Notes under the pieces: generated by a model
What the model was told of the DNA's origin: nothing
What the model saw: only the letters and a program-made list of their open reading frames with translations
The model's database searches: none
Made by a program: the position numbers and the translations under genes
Source of the DNA: Sphingobium sp. YR768
GTDB lineage: Bacteria; Pseudomonadota; Alphaproteobacteria; Sphingomonadales; Sphingomonadaceae
Assembly (NCBI RefSeq): GCF_900111125.1
Contig: NZ_FOGE01000006.1
Span: forward strand, 124,001-188,000
Direction of reading: 5' to 3'
DNA: 64,000 bases
In this document: in pieces, positions 19,636 through 27,221 of the stretch
Position numbering within the stretch: the stretch's first letter is position 1
Layout: every line of letters starts with the position of its first letter

Positions 19636-19796
19636 CTCAGAGACCGTTTGAAAAATGCGCGAAAGAGCGCATTTTTGTAGCCGCACCGGCCCTCACCCCC
19701 ACCCGACCACCCACATATGGTACCCTGTTGGGCGGTCGGGTGGGGGTGAGGGCCGGTGCGGATGCGCCAAAGGCGCATTCCCAAACAGCCTCTCAG
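19636..19796. repeat. 161-bp palindromic intergenic element (MITE/REP-like)
   Basis: Three nested inverted repeats. The outer arms 19636-19650 and 19782-19796 match at 12 of 15 positions. Two short hairpins (19651-19676, and around 19763-19779) share ATGCGC cores. The centre has 28-bp perfect arms (19681-19708 with 19734-19761). It fills the gap between convergent genes and supplies the MFS stop codon at 19793-19795. Terminal inverted repeats without a coding region suggest a non-autonomous mobile or REP-like sequence; copies elsewhere in the genome would be expected. Confidence 0.6.
19651..19676 (+). terminator. Terminator after the dioxygenase-DUF3237 operon
   Basis: AAAAATGCGC (19651-19660) pairs perfectly with GCGCATTTTT (19667-19676) around a 6-nt loop. 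The 3' T-run gives a canonical intrinsic terminator 18 nt after the DUF3237 stop. It forms the left part of the larger palindromic element. Confidence 0.75.
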
Positions 19797-21397
19797 ACCG
19801 CTTCCCCCGCCGATCGCGCGCGGGGCAACAGGCTGGCATGATCGCGCTCAACCCGGAACAGCAGGATCAGCAACAATAGCACCAGCGGCGGGGCGACCCA
19901 GTTGATCGACAGGATCGCCCCGCCCAGATCGCCGCCCCGCGCATCGCTGATCATCCCCACTGCATAGGGGCCGATGCCGAGGCCAAAGATGGTCGATACG
20001 ACGATATAGAGGCTGACCGTCAGGCCGCGCATGCGCGGCAGAACCTGTTCGAACAGCACCGCATAAAGCGGCGGCATCCACATGGTCAGGATCAGGCTGT
20101 AGAGGGTGAAGCGCAGATAGAAGCTGCTCGCATCGCCGGCGCGATAGACCCAGAGCGCGATCAGCGGCGACAGGCCCATGGCGAACAACGCCACCCAGAC
20201 CCGGCGCGCCAAGCGATGCGCGCCGATCCGATCGGATAGCGGCCCGGCAATCAGCGGGCCGGCCACGCCCAGCGCGGCGGATAGCAGGCCGAATTGCATA
20301 CCCGTATCAGCGGGGGAGAGGCCGTAGCTTTTCATCAGGAAGGAGGGCGTGAAGCCCATCACGCCATAGTTGATCACGCCCTGTAGCGATCCCGCCGCAA
20401 CGCAGAGCAGCAGCGAGGGATTGCGAGTGATGAGCGCAAAGGCCACCGCATCGCGGCGCTTGAGCGACTGGATCAGGTTGAGGATGACGATGGCGCCGAA
20501 GCCGATCACGCTCCATTGCACGACATGCGGACTGATCGCGATCCCGCCCAGCAACAGGGGTGGCCGGGGAGAAAAGGCTTCGGCCCAGCGGATCGCCAGC
20601 AGCATCGCAACGATGATCAACGCCATAAGGCCGATATTGCGCATCCATTCGCGCCCGCTGGCGCGTGCTTGCGCGAGGCTGAGCCAGTGGAAGCCAGGCG
20701 TCACCGCGCCCAGCAGGGAGATGCTGGCGCGGAAGGGATGCGGATCGGGCGGCGTCGCGATGCCGTCGATCGCGCCGCGCTGCGGTTCGGCAAGCCGGCT
20801 CATCAGGAAGGCGATGAGGAAGCCGGGCGTCGCCGCCACGGCAAAGGCGAATTGCCAGCCTTTCAGGCCCAGCGGCGCCCCGCCCATTGCATAGCGCGCA
20901 TCCCACCATTGCGCCGCTACGCCGCCGATGATCAGCGATCCGCCAAGGCCGATGGCGATGGCGGCGGCCATCACCGCCATCACCATGCCGCGCTTCTCGC
21001 GCGGGAAATAATCATAGGTCAGGCTGGTCCCGGCCGGTTGCGACGCCGCTTCGCCAATGCCGACGCACAGGCGCGACAGCATGAGCGTGAAAAAGCCGGT
21101 GGCAAAGGCCGCGCCGCCGGTCGCCAGCGACCAGAAGCCGATGGTGATGGCCAGCAGCTTCGTGCGTATCCATCCGTCCGCCAGCCGCCCCAGCGGCAGG
21201 GAGAAGAGCGCGTAGAAGAGCGCGAAGACGGTGCCGTAGAGCAGGCCCATCTCCGCGTCGCCGATCTTCAAATCCGCCTTGATCGCCGGAGCCAGGATGG
21301 CGAGGATGTTGCGGTCGAGCAGGCTGACCAGATTGGTGCCTGCGACCAGCGCGAGTGCATAATAAGCGGTGCTACGCGGCGGGATCGTCTGGCTCAC
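19793..21397 (-). CDS. MFS transporter (spinster-like)
   Basis: A 534-aa major-facilitator permease with about 12 hydrophobic segments. The cytoplasmic loop after helix 2 (GRLADGWIRTK) is the MFS signature, and SLLDRNILAILAP in helix 1 is typical of the spinster-type aromatic-acid/sphingolipid-like group. The start overlaps the ligW stop by ATGA, making it the last gene of the NTF2-ALDH-ligW-MFS operon. It likely carries an aromatic acid or dimer across the inner membrane. Its stop codon is contributed by the palindromic element. Confidence 0.82.
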   Translation of the reverse strand: MSQTIPPRSTAYYALALVAGTNLVSLLDRNILAILAPAIKADLKIGDAEMGLLYGTVFALFYALFSLPLGRLADGWIRTKLLAITIGFWSLATGGAAFATGFFTLMLSRLCVGIGEAASQPAGTSLTYDYFPREKRGMVMAVMAAAIAIGLGGSLIIGGVAAQWWDARYAMGGAPLGLKGWQFAFAVAATPGFLIAFLMSRLAEPQRGAIDGIATPPDPHPFRASISLLGAVTPGFHWLSLAQARASGREWMRNIGLMALIIVAMLLAIRWAEAFSPRPPLLLGGIAISPHVVQWSVIGFGAIVILNLIQSLKRRDAVAFALITRNPSLLLCVAAGSLQGVINYGVMGFTPSFLMKSYGLSPADTGMQFGLLSAALGVAGPLIAGPLSDRIGAHRLARRVWVALFAMGLSPLIALWVYRAGDASSFYLRFTLYSLILTMWMPPLYAVLFEQVLPRMRGLTVSLYIVVSTIFGLGIGPYAVGMISDARGGDLGGAILSINWVAPPLVLLLLILLFRVERDHASLLPRARSAGEAV

Positions 21398-22449
21398 AGG
21401 CGGAACACGCGCTCGGCATTACTCTGCATCAGCTTGCGCTTCGCTGCGTCCGATATGTCCAGCAGGTCATGAGTCCGCACCTCATCCGCCACAAATTGAT
21501 AGGGATAGTCCATCGCATACATGACCCGATCCTCCCCCAGCACGGATTGCGCGAACTTGATCGCCGGCTCCCATGCCATGCCGCTGGTGGTAACGCAGAC
21601 GTTGGATCGCATATAGTCTTGAATGGACTTTTGCAGCGGCTTCATCCGCTCATAGCGCTGCGACCGCACGCCCGCCTGGTGCATATAGTCGAGGCGGTAG
21701 AGCCAATAGGGCAGCGCCTCCCCCATATGGCCGACGATGATCTGCAAATCGGGATAGCGATCGAAAATGCCGATGGTGATGAGGCGGAGCAGATGCATGC
21801 CCGTTTCGACGCCAAAGCCGAAGATCGCGCCGTCCAGCCCGGCTTCCAGCATCGGCCCGATCATGGCGTCGGGCGGGGTCGAGGGATGGATATAGAGCGG
21901 CTGGCCGGTATCGGCGAGCGCGCGGAAGATCGGGTCGAACTTCGGATCGTCCAGATATTCGCCCTGGGTATGGCTGTTCACCATCACCCCCCTGAAGCCC
22001 AGGTCGCCCGCGCCACGCCGGATTTCGGCGGCCGACCAGTCCGGGTCTTGCGGCGCGATCGAGGTCATGCCGACGAAGCGGGTGGGGTGAGCGGCGCAGC
22101 GGTCGGCCAGATGATCGTTGGCGCGCGTCACCATCACCTTGGCTTCGGCCATATCCAGCAACGGTTGCACACCGGGCGAGGTGAGCGACAGGATCGCCAC
22201 ATCAATGCCGGTCGCATCCATGTCCGCCAGTCGCTGATCGCCCAGTTCCAGCAACCGGTCGATGATCTGAGTCGCGCGCTTCGACGGCGACTGGGCGTAG
22301 AAACCCCAGAGCGACGTCATGCCTTTGTCAGTTGTCCCGTCGCGCACCATGCGCAGGTAGGCATCGATCTGCTCGCGGGTGGCGAAAGCCTCTTCGGTGG
22401 CGATCCGCAAATAGCCGCGATCGCCGCCAGTGTTTAACGCATGCGTCAT
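21394..22449 (-). CDS. ligW: 5-carboxyvanillate decarboxylase (LigW)
   Basis: A 351-aa amidohydrolase-superfamily non-oxidative decarboxylase. The sequence follows LigW from Novosphingobium/SYK-6 closely along its whole length as I recall it (RIATEEAF, GMTSLWGFYAQSPS, FGFGVETGMHLLRL, YAMDYPYQ). Metal ligands known in LigW fall at the same numbers: Glu19, His188 and Asp314, with His241 nearby. LigW removes the 5-carboxyl group of 5-carboxyvanillate to give vanillate, in a Mn-dependent reaction, downstream of biphenyl- and 5-formylferulate-type lignin dimers. It lies between the aldehyde dehydrogenase gene (3-nt gap) and an MFS gene (ATGA overlap). Confidence 0.9.
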   Translation of the reverse strand: MTHALNTGGDRGYLRIATEEAFATREQIDAYLRMVRDGTTDKGMTSLWGFYAQSPSKRATQIIDRLLELGDQRLADMDATGIDVAILSLTSPGVQPLLDMAEAKVMVTRANDHLADRCAAHPTRFVGMTSIAPQDPDWSAAEIRRGAGDLGFRGVMVNSHTQGEYLDDPKFDPIFRALADTGQPLYIHPSTPPDAMIGPMLEAGLDGAIFGFGVETGMHLLRLITIGIFDRYPDLQIIVGHMGEALPYWLYRLDYMHQAGVRSQRYERMKPLQKSIQDYMRSNVCVTTSGMAWEPAIKFAQSVLGEDRVMYAMDYPYQFVADEVRTHDLLDISDAAKRKLMQSNAERVFRL

Positions 22450-22452
22450 GGG

Positions 22453-23880
22453 TTATCCTTCGTGAATGGCTTTGGTGACGAGGCAGGCGTCAATGCCCTC
22501 CGGCCCGTCCTCCGCGCCATGGCCGGACCATTTGACCCCGCCAAAGGGCGAGTCCGACCCGCCGATCATGGATGTGTTGATGCCGACCATCCCTGCCTCG
22601 ATCTCTCGCGCGACCCGGCGTTGTCGTGCGGCATCGCTGGTCCAGGCATAGGCGGCGAGGCCATAGGGCAGGCGATTGGCTTCGGCGATCATCGCGGCCT
22701 CATCCCGATAGGCATTGATCAGCGCGACGGGGCCGAACGGTTCTTCGTTCATGATGGCGGCATCCAGCGGCGTGGCGGACAGGACGGTGGGCGCATAGAA
22801 AAAGCCCGCATTGCCGATCCGCGCGCCGCCGGTTTCGAGGCGGGCGCCCTTCGCGACCGCGTCGCCGATCAGCCGATCCATCGCGTCCAGCCGCCGGGGA
22901 TTGGCCATCGGTCCCATGATGCTGTCGGGCGCCGATCCGTCACCCACCACGACCTTTTCCGCGCGCTCCACGAAGCCGGCGAGGAAGCGATCATGCACGC
23001 TGGCTTCCACGATGAAGCGGGTCGGCGACACGCACACTTGCCCGGCATTGCGATATTTGCCCGCCACCACCGTATCGAGCGCCTTTTCGATATCGGCGTC
23101 GGCGAAGACCAGCACCGGGCCGTGGCCGCCCAGTTCCATCGTCGTGCGCTTGCAATCCTCCGCCGCCAATTTGGCCAGATGCTTGCCGACCAGGGTGGAG
23201 CCGGTGAAGCTCATCTTGCGGATGATGGGCGACCCAAGCAGGTGGCGCGACACTTCGTCGGGCACCCCGAACACCGCCTGCGCCACATCGCCGGGCAGAC
23301 CCGCATCGATCAGGCATTGCAGCACGGCGAGCGCGCTGGCTGGCGTTTCCTCCGCCGCCTTCAGGATCACTGAACATCCCGCCGCGATCGGCGCGCCCAG
23401 CTTGCGGCCGGGATTGCCGATCGGGAAGTTCCACGGCGCGAAGGCCGCGACCGGCCCCACCGGCTCTTTCGTCACCGTCGATCGCTGTCCGGCCGGACGC
23501 ACCAGCGCCCGACCGTAGAGGCGAAACACCTCCCCGGCATAGAAGTTGAACAGGCCGACATTCATCATCACTTCGATGCGCGCTTCGGCCAGCGTCTTGC
23601 CCTGTTCCAGCGTGGCGATGCGGGCCAATTCCTCCTGCCGCTCCACCATCAGCCGCGCCGCGCCTTGCAGCACGGTGGCCCGTTCCTGCGGTGTCGAGTC
23701 CCGCCAGCGACGGAAACCCCGCTGCGCCGCTGCCAGCGCCGCATCCAGGTCCGCCGCATCGGCCAGCGGCAAGTCGGCCAGCACGGCGCCGGTGGCGGGA
23801 TTGACGACCTTGTGGGTCCGCCGCCCGCCGCCCGACAGCCGCTGGCCATCGATCATCAGATAGAGATCGGGATAGGCCAT
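22453..23880 (-). CDS. NAD(P)-dependent aldehyde dehydrogenase
   Basis: A 475-aa ALDH. Active-site residues are visible: Asn151 (PWNFP), Glu249 (MELGGHGP) and the nucleophile Cys283 in NAGQVCVSP. The glycine motif FTGST is at 225-229. The best family match is the succinate-semialdehyde/aromatic-aldehyde dehydrogenase branch. Its position next to ligW and in the same regulon as lignostilbene dioxygenase makes an aromatic aldehyde from stilbene cleavage (vanillin- or 5-formylferulate-like) the likely substrate; this is inference. It lies 5 nt after the NTF2-like gene. Confidence 0.85.
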   Translation of the reverse strand: MAYPDLYLMIDGQRLSGGGRRTHKVVNPATGAVLADLPLADAADLDAALAAAQRGFRRWRDSTPQERATVLQGAARLMVERQEELARIATLEQGKTLAEARIEVMMNVGLFNFYAGEVFRLYGRALVRPAGQRSTVTKEPVGPVAAFAPWNFPIGNPGRKLGAPIAAGCSVILKAAEETPASALAVLQCLIDAGLPGDVAQAVFGVPDEVSRHLLGSPIIRKMSFTGSTLVGKHLAKLAAEDCKRTTMELGGHGPVLVFADADIEKALDTVVAGKYRNAGQVCVSPTRFIVEASVHDRFLAGFVERAEKVVVGDGSAPDSIMGPMANPRRLDAMDRLIGDAVAKGARLETGGARIGNAGFFYAPTVLSATPLDAAIMNEEPFGPVALINAYRDEAAMIAEANRLPYGLAAYAWTSDAARQRRVAREIEAGMVGINTSMIGGSDSPFGGVKWSGHGAEDGPEGIDACLVTKAIHEG

Positions 23881-23885
23881 GATGT

Positions 23886-24644
23886 TCAGGCGCTCACCGC
23901 TTCACGGGCCGCCGTCTCGCGGTCGATATCGCCCTGCCAGCGTTCGGCGACGATTTCCTTGCCGGTCACCGGATGGGGCATATGGAACGGCACCAGCTTG
24001 TGCGTCGGCCACAGCCAGTGATCGGTGATCAGCGCGTCCGGCCCGGTGGGGTCTTCGGGATAGGTAATCTTGGGGAAAGGCACATATTCGGCCGGCGTGT
24101 TGGCCCAGCCCTTGTCGAAATCGGCATGCCATTGCGGCATGTAGTTCAGGATCTGGATGCGCCAGATGCCATCCACCTTCTTGTAGGTGTTCTCGTAAAT
24201 GCCGCCTTCCCACCATTGGCGCGCGCCCAGCATCGGGTTGGACGGGTCGGCATAATCCTTGTGCCTGCCGGCCTGCATCATGGACCGGGCGCGGGCATGG
24301 GCCGTCACACCATCGGGGTCGATGTCAACAATGTCCTGCAATTGCGGATGGTCGAGCAGGAAGCCGTCGATCGGCCCGTTGGTGCCATGGGTGAAGCGCG
24401 CCTGAAACCGTTCGACATAGAGGCGACGAATGCCTGCCTTGCCGCGCCACACCCCGCCGAAAAAGCGCACTTCGCCATCGTCGGTGAACAGGTCCGCCGT
24501 CTCGTTATACAGGCATTTGTCGATCAGATAGCCGTAGAGATGCTGGAGCTTGCGCACATCCAGTTCATCCTCGCGGCGCTGGAGGCGGGTGGAAAGGGCG
24601 GCGACAGACTGTTCCAGCTGCGCAATACGATCAGCATCGGACAT
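23886..24644 (-). CDS. NTF2/SnoaL-like protein (candidate cofactor-free dimer lyase or decarboxylase)
   Basis: A 252-aa protein starting after GGAGAG. Residues of roughly 30-170 form a SnoaL-like NTF2 domain (RKLQHLYGYLIDK, then DLFTDDGEVRF, QWWEGGIYENTYKK and MPQWHADF), with a C-terminal extension of about 80 residues. Sphingomonad NTF2-like proteins of this type include LsdE/LdpA, which converts a diarylpropane to lignostilbene plus formaldehyde without a cofactor. The gene leads the ALDH-ligW-MFS operon and shares its operator motif with the dioxygenase, so making the stilbene is an attractive role. It may instead be a decarboxylase. The exact reaction is not established. Confidence 0.72.
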   Translation of the reverse strand: MSDADRIAQLEQSVAALSTRLQRREDELDVRKLQHLYGYLIDKCLYNETADLFTDDGEVRFFGGVWRGKAGIRRLYVERFQARFTHGTNGPIDGFLLDHPQLQDIVDIDPDGVTAHARARSMMQAGRHKDYADPSNPMLGARQWWEGGIYENTYKKVDGIWRIQILNYMPQWHADFDKGWANTPAEYVPFPKITYPEDPTGPDALITDHWLWPTHKLVPFHMPHPVTGKEIVAERWQGDIDRETAAREAVSA

Positions 24645-24663
24645 GATTTTCTCTCCTATCATT

Positions 24664-24678
24664 GTATGTAATACTTAC
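24664..24678. promoter_or_regulatory. Candidate MarR operator, site 3
   Basis: On the - strand GTAAGTATTACATAC followed by AAT, the most symmetric copy (GTA-GTA-TAC-TAC). It lies 20 bp upstream of the NTF2-like start and 16 nt upstream of GGAGAG; TACAAT on the - strand could be a -10 element. It separates the operon from the MFS gene at 24682, whose stop codon is 3 bp away. Confidence 0.6.
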
Positions 24679-24681
24679 GAA

Positions 24682-26103
24682 TTAAACCGCTTCAGCAGCC
24701 AGCCGCTCCACTTCTTCCCGATAGGGCCTGATCGCGCGGATCATGCAGAGCGTGGCGAGGGGCAGCAGCAGGCTGGCAGTCAGCACCAGCGTCTTCCAGA
24801 GCTGGGTCGGATCGCCGATCACATAATCCTGCACCAGTCCGACCAGAAAGCTGCCCATCGCGCCGAAGAAGGTGAACATGAACAGATAGATGGCCGTCAC
24901 CTGCCCGCGCATCGCATTGGGGGCGACGCGCTGGATCGCGGCATTTTGCGGCACGGCGCCGGCAATGCCGAACATCGCCCCGATGCTGGCGACGCCCAAT
25001 GAGGCATAGCCATTGGGCATCATTGGCGCGAGAATGGCGCAGACGGTGACGCAACTGAAGAAAATCGCGGCCGCGCGGACATTGGCGTCGGCATAGCGTT
25101 TGGCCAGCCATTCCACGAAGATGCCACCCAGCAGCAGACCGGTCAGCGACGCAGCCAGCGTCAGCGATCCCATCACCGCGCCGATCTGCGCCTCGTTCCA
25201 GCCATAGGTGCGGATCATGAAAGGCACGCGCCAGAATTGCAGGCCGAACGTCTCGATCGCGCTGAGGGCAAGACCGGCGAACAGCGGATAATAGACGCGA
25301 CGCTTGGCATGGATCGCCTTGGCGGCGTCCAGACCGGTGAAGGTCAGGATGCGGCGGCCAAGGGACGCGCCCTGCGGCAACGTGATCGCCCCTGTGGCCA
25401 TGCGGCGCGGCGGTTCTTTTATTGTCAGGAAAAGCAGGGAGACGAGCAGGGCAGGCAGACCCAGCCAGATCATCAGCCATTGCCAGCCCAATATGGTGAT
25501 GCCGCCATGCTGGGTCGGGGCCCAACCGACCGCCGTGGCGATCAGCATCCCGCCGATCGCCGGTCCCAGCGTCGTGCCGCCGATAAAGCCGAATTGCAGC
25601 AGCGCAAAGGCGCGGGTCAGGATGCGCGGCGGAAAGGCGTCGGCCAGCAGCGAGTAGGAGGACGGCGCATGGGCCGATCCACCTGCTGCCAGAAAGACCC
25701 TTGTCCCCACAAACTGACCGAAATTCTGCGCGATGCCCCCCAGCGAGGTGATGACGCCCAGCGCTGCGACCCCGCCCGCCAACACGAATTTGCGCGGGAA
25801 GATGTCTGCCAGCCTTGCCAGCGGAATGCCGACGAACAGATAGCAGATGATGCTGGCTGGCCCAGCCAGAAAGCCAAGCTGCGAATCGGACAGGCCGAAA
25901 TCCGCCTTGATCCGCTCTGCCAGCATGGCGAAAACCACCTGTTCGAAGAAGGTGATGAAGGTTGCCAGGATGATGACGAACAGCGCCCAATAGGCGGCGG
26001 CCATCGAATAAGGCGGGGGCGCCGCGCGGGTCGGATCGGACGGAACAGCCGCCTCTTCGTCCCACAGGCTGTCGGTCGCAATAGGCGCGGGCGCCAGGGC
26101 CAT
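24682..26103 (-). CDS. MFS transporter (spinster-like), second copy
   Basis: A 473-aa permease with about 12 hydrophobic segments and the loop signature (LARLADIFPRK) between helices 2 and 3. The N-terminal 30 residues are a low-complexity cytoplasmic tail. GAGAGGAGAAGG precedes the start. It is divergent from the LigD-like SDR gene across a region with operator site 4, and convergent in position with the upstream end of the NTF2 operon. Its general class matches the other MFS protein of the cluster; the two may import different dimers, or one may export an intermediate. Confidence 0.82.
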   Translation of the reverse strand: MALAPAPIATDSLWDEEAAVPSDPTRAAPPPYSMAAAYWALFVIILATFITFFEQVVFAMLAERIKADFGLSDSQLGFLAGPASIICYLFVGIPLARLADIFPRKFVLAGGVAALGVITSLGGIAQNFGQFVGTRVFLAAGGSAHAPSSYSLLADAFPPRILTRAFALLQFGFIGGTTLGPAIGGMLIATAVGWAPTQHGGITILGWQWLMIWLGLPALLVSLLFLTIKEPPRRMATGAITLPQGASLGRRILTFTGLDAAKAIHAKRRVYYPLFAGLALSAIETFGLQFWRVPFMIRTYGWNEAQIGAVMGSLTLAASLTGLLLGGIFVEWLAKRYADANVRAAAIFFSCVTVCAILAPMMPNGYASLGVASIGAMFGIAGAVPQNAAIQRVAPNAMRGQVTAIYLFMFTFFGAMGSFLVGLVQDYVIGDPTQLWKTLVLTASLLLPLATLCMIRAIRPYREEVERLAAEAV

Positions 26104-26163
26104 GACCTTCTCCTCTCTATTTCTCCCTTTTTCACAGGGATGAAATTTCGGCTTGGCGAATTT

Positions 26164-26178
26164 GTAAGTGATCTATAC
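26164..26178. promoter_or_regulatory. Candidate MarR operator, site 4
   Basis: GTAAGTGATCTATAC followed by GAAT, fitting GTNAGTNNNNYATAC with one weaker half. It lies in the 132-bp gap between the divergent MFS and SDR genes, 61 bp upstream of the MFS start and 58 bp upstream of the SDR start. Confidence 0.5.
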
Positions 26179-26235
26179 GAATATGGCGAGAGCAAAAATT
26201 CACGACCGTTAAAAAATCAGCGAAGGGAGATAGGG

Positions 26236-27138
26236 ATGCTTCAGTTAAGTGGGCGAACCGCCTTTGTGACCGGTGGCGCCAACGGGATCGGCCTGGGCGT
26301 GGCCCGCGCCTTGCTGGCGGAAGGCTGCAAGGTGGCGATCGCGGACATACGGGAAGACGCCATCGCCGCCGCGCTCAAGACGCTGGACAATCAGGACGTG
26401 ATAGGTGTCCCGCTCGATGTCGCATCGCGATCGGGCTTTGCGGACGCGGCCGACCGGGCGGAGGGGAAACTGGGGCCGGTCAGTCTGTTGTTCAACAATG
26501 CCGGGATCAACCTGTTTCAGACCATCGATGAGTCCAGCTATGATGACTGGGACTGGGTGATGGGGGTCAATCTGCATGGCGTCATCAACGGCGTCATGAC
26601 CTTCGCGCCGCGGATGAAGGCGGCGGGGCAGGGCGGCCATATCGTCAACACCGCGTCCATGGCCAGTTTCCTGTGCGGGCCGGCGCCGGGCATCTATAAC
26701 ACCACCAAATTCGCCGTGCGCGGCATGAGCGAATCGTTGCGTTATAGTCTGGCGCCCCATGGCATCGGCGTTTCGGTGCTGTGTCCCGGTCTCGTGAAAA
26801 GCCATATCTATGCCAGCGACGAAATCCGTCCGGCGGCGCTTAGCGCGAACGCAAAGCCGGTCGACGGCGCGGCGGTCGATCGTCTGGCGCAAATCCATCA
26901 GTTCGGCATGGAGCCGGACGTGATCGCCGCGCGGACGATCGATGGCATCCGGGAAAATCGCTTCCACATCTTCTCCCATCCCGAATTTCGCGATGAACTC
27001 GACACGCTGTTCGGCGAGATATTGGCCGATTTCCGCGACTATCCGGAAGATGCGGGCTTCTCCCAGCGCACCGGCTTCGAAAAGATCCGGCGCGAAAGCT
27101 ATGAAAGCGCACGGCGCACCGCCCGTGCACGCGCATAG
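26236..27138 (+). CDS. LigD/LigL/LigN-like short-chain dehydrogenase (candidate C-alpha dehydrogenase)
   Basis: A 300-aa SDR. The start follows GAAGGGAGA. The cofactor motif TGGANGIG is at 12-19, NNAG at 87-90, and the catalytic Ser141, Tyr154 and Lys158 (YNTTK) are present. The YDDWDWVMGVNLHGVING stretch (102-119) and the C-terminal HQFGMEPDVIAARTIDGI block are close to C-alpha dehydrogenases LigD/L/N, which oxidise the benzylic alcohol of beta-aryl ethers to a ketone before LigE/F cleavage. In this cluster a LigF-like GST is also present. Similarity is from recalled family sequences; stereochemistry and substrate are unknown. Confidence 0.8.
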   Translation: MLQLSGRTAFVTGGANGIGLGVARALLAEGCKVAIADIREDAIAAALKTLDNQDVIGVPLDVASRSGFADAADRAEGKLGPVSLLFNNAGINLFQTIDESSYDDWDWVMGVNLHGVINGVMTFAPRMKAAGQGGHIVNTASMASFLCGPAPGIYNTTKFAVRGMSESLRYSLAPHGIGVSVLCPGLVKSHIYASDEIRPAALSANAKPVDGAAVDRLAQIHQFGMEPDVIAARTIDGIRENRFHIFSHPEFRDELDTLFGEILADFRDYPEDAGFSQRTGFEKIRRESYESARRTARARA

Positions 27139-27167
27139 GGCAGGACGATATGGTCCAATAAAGTAAT

Positions 27168-27182
27168 TGCAAATCGATTGCA
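27168..27182. promoter_or_regulatory. Fur-like box upstream of the flavoreductase gene
   Basis: TGCAAATCGATTGCA, a near-perfect 15-bp dyad 39 bp upstream of the GTG start at 27222. It resembles the 7-1-7 Fur-type operator (TGCGAATNATTCGCA) and would make the downstream reductase iron-regulated. Confidence 0.4.
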
Positions 27183-27221
27183 GTATCACTAGCCGAGCCT
27201 CTGACAAGGGGCAGGGCCGCA

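Noticed and set aside
24692..26065. Alternative - strand frame inside the MFS gene
   Set aside because: It has the same strand and near-identical limits but lacks membrane segments. The frame with 12 hydrophobic helices is the real one.
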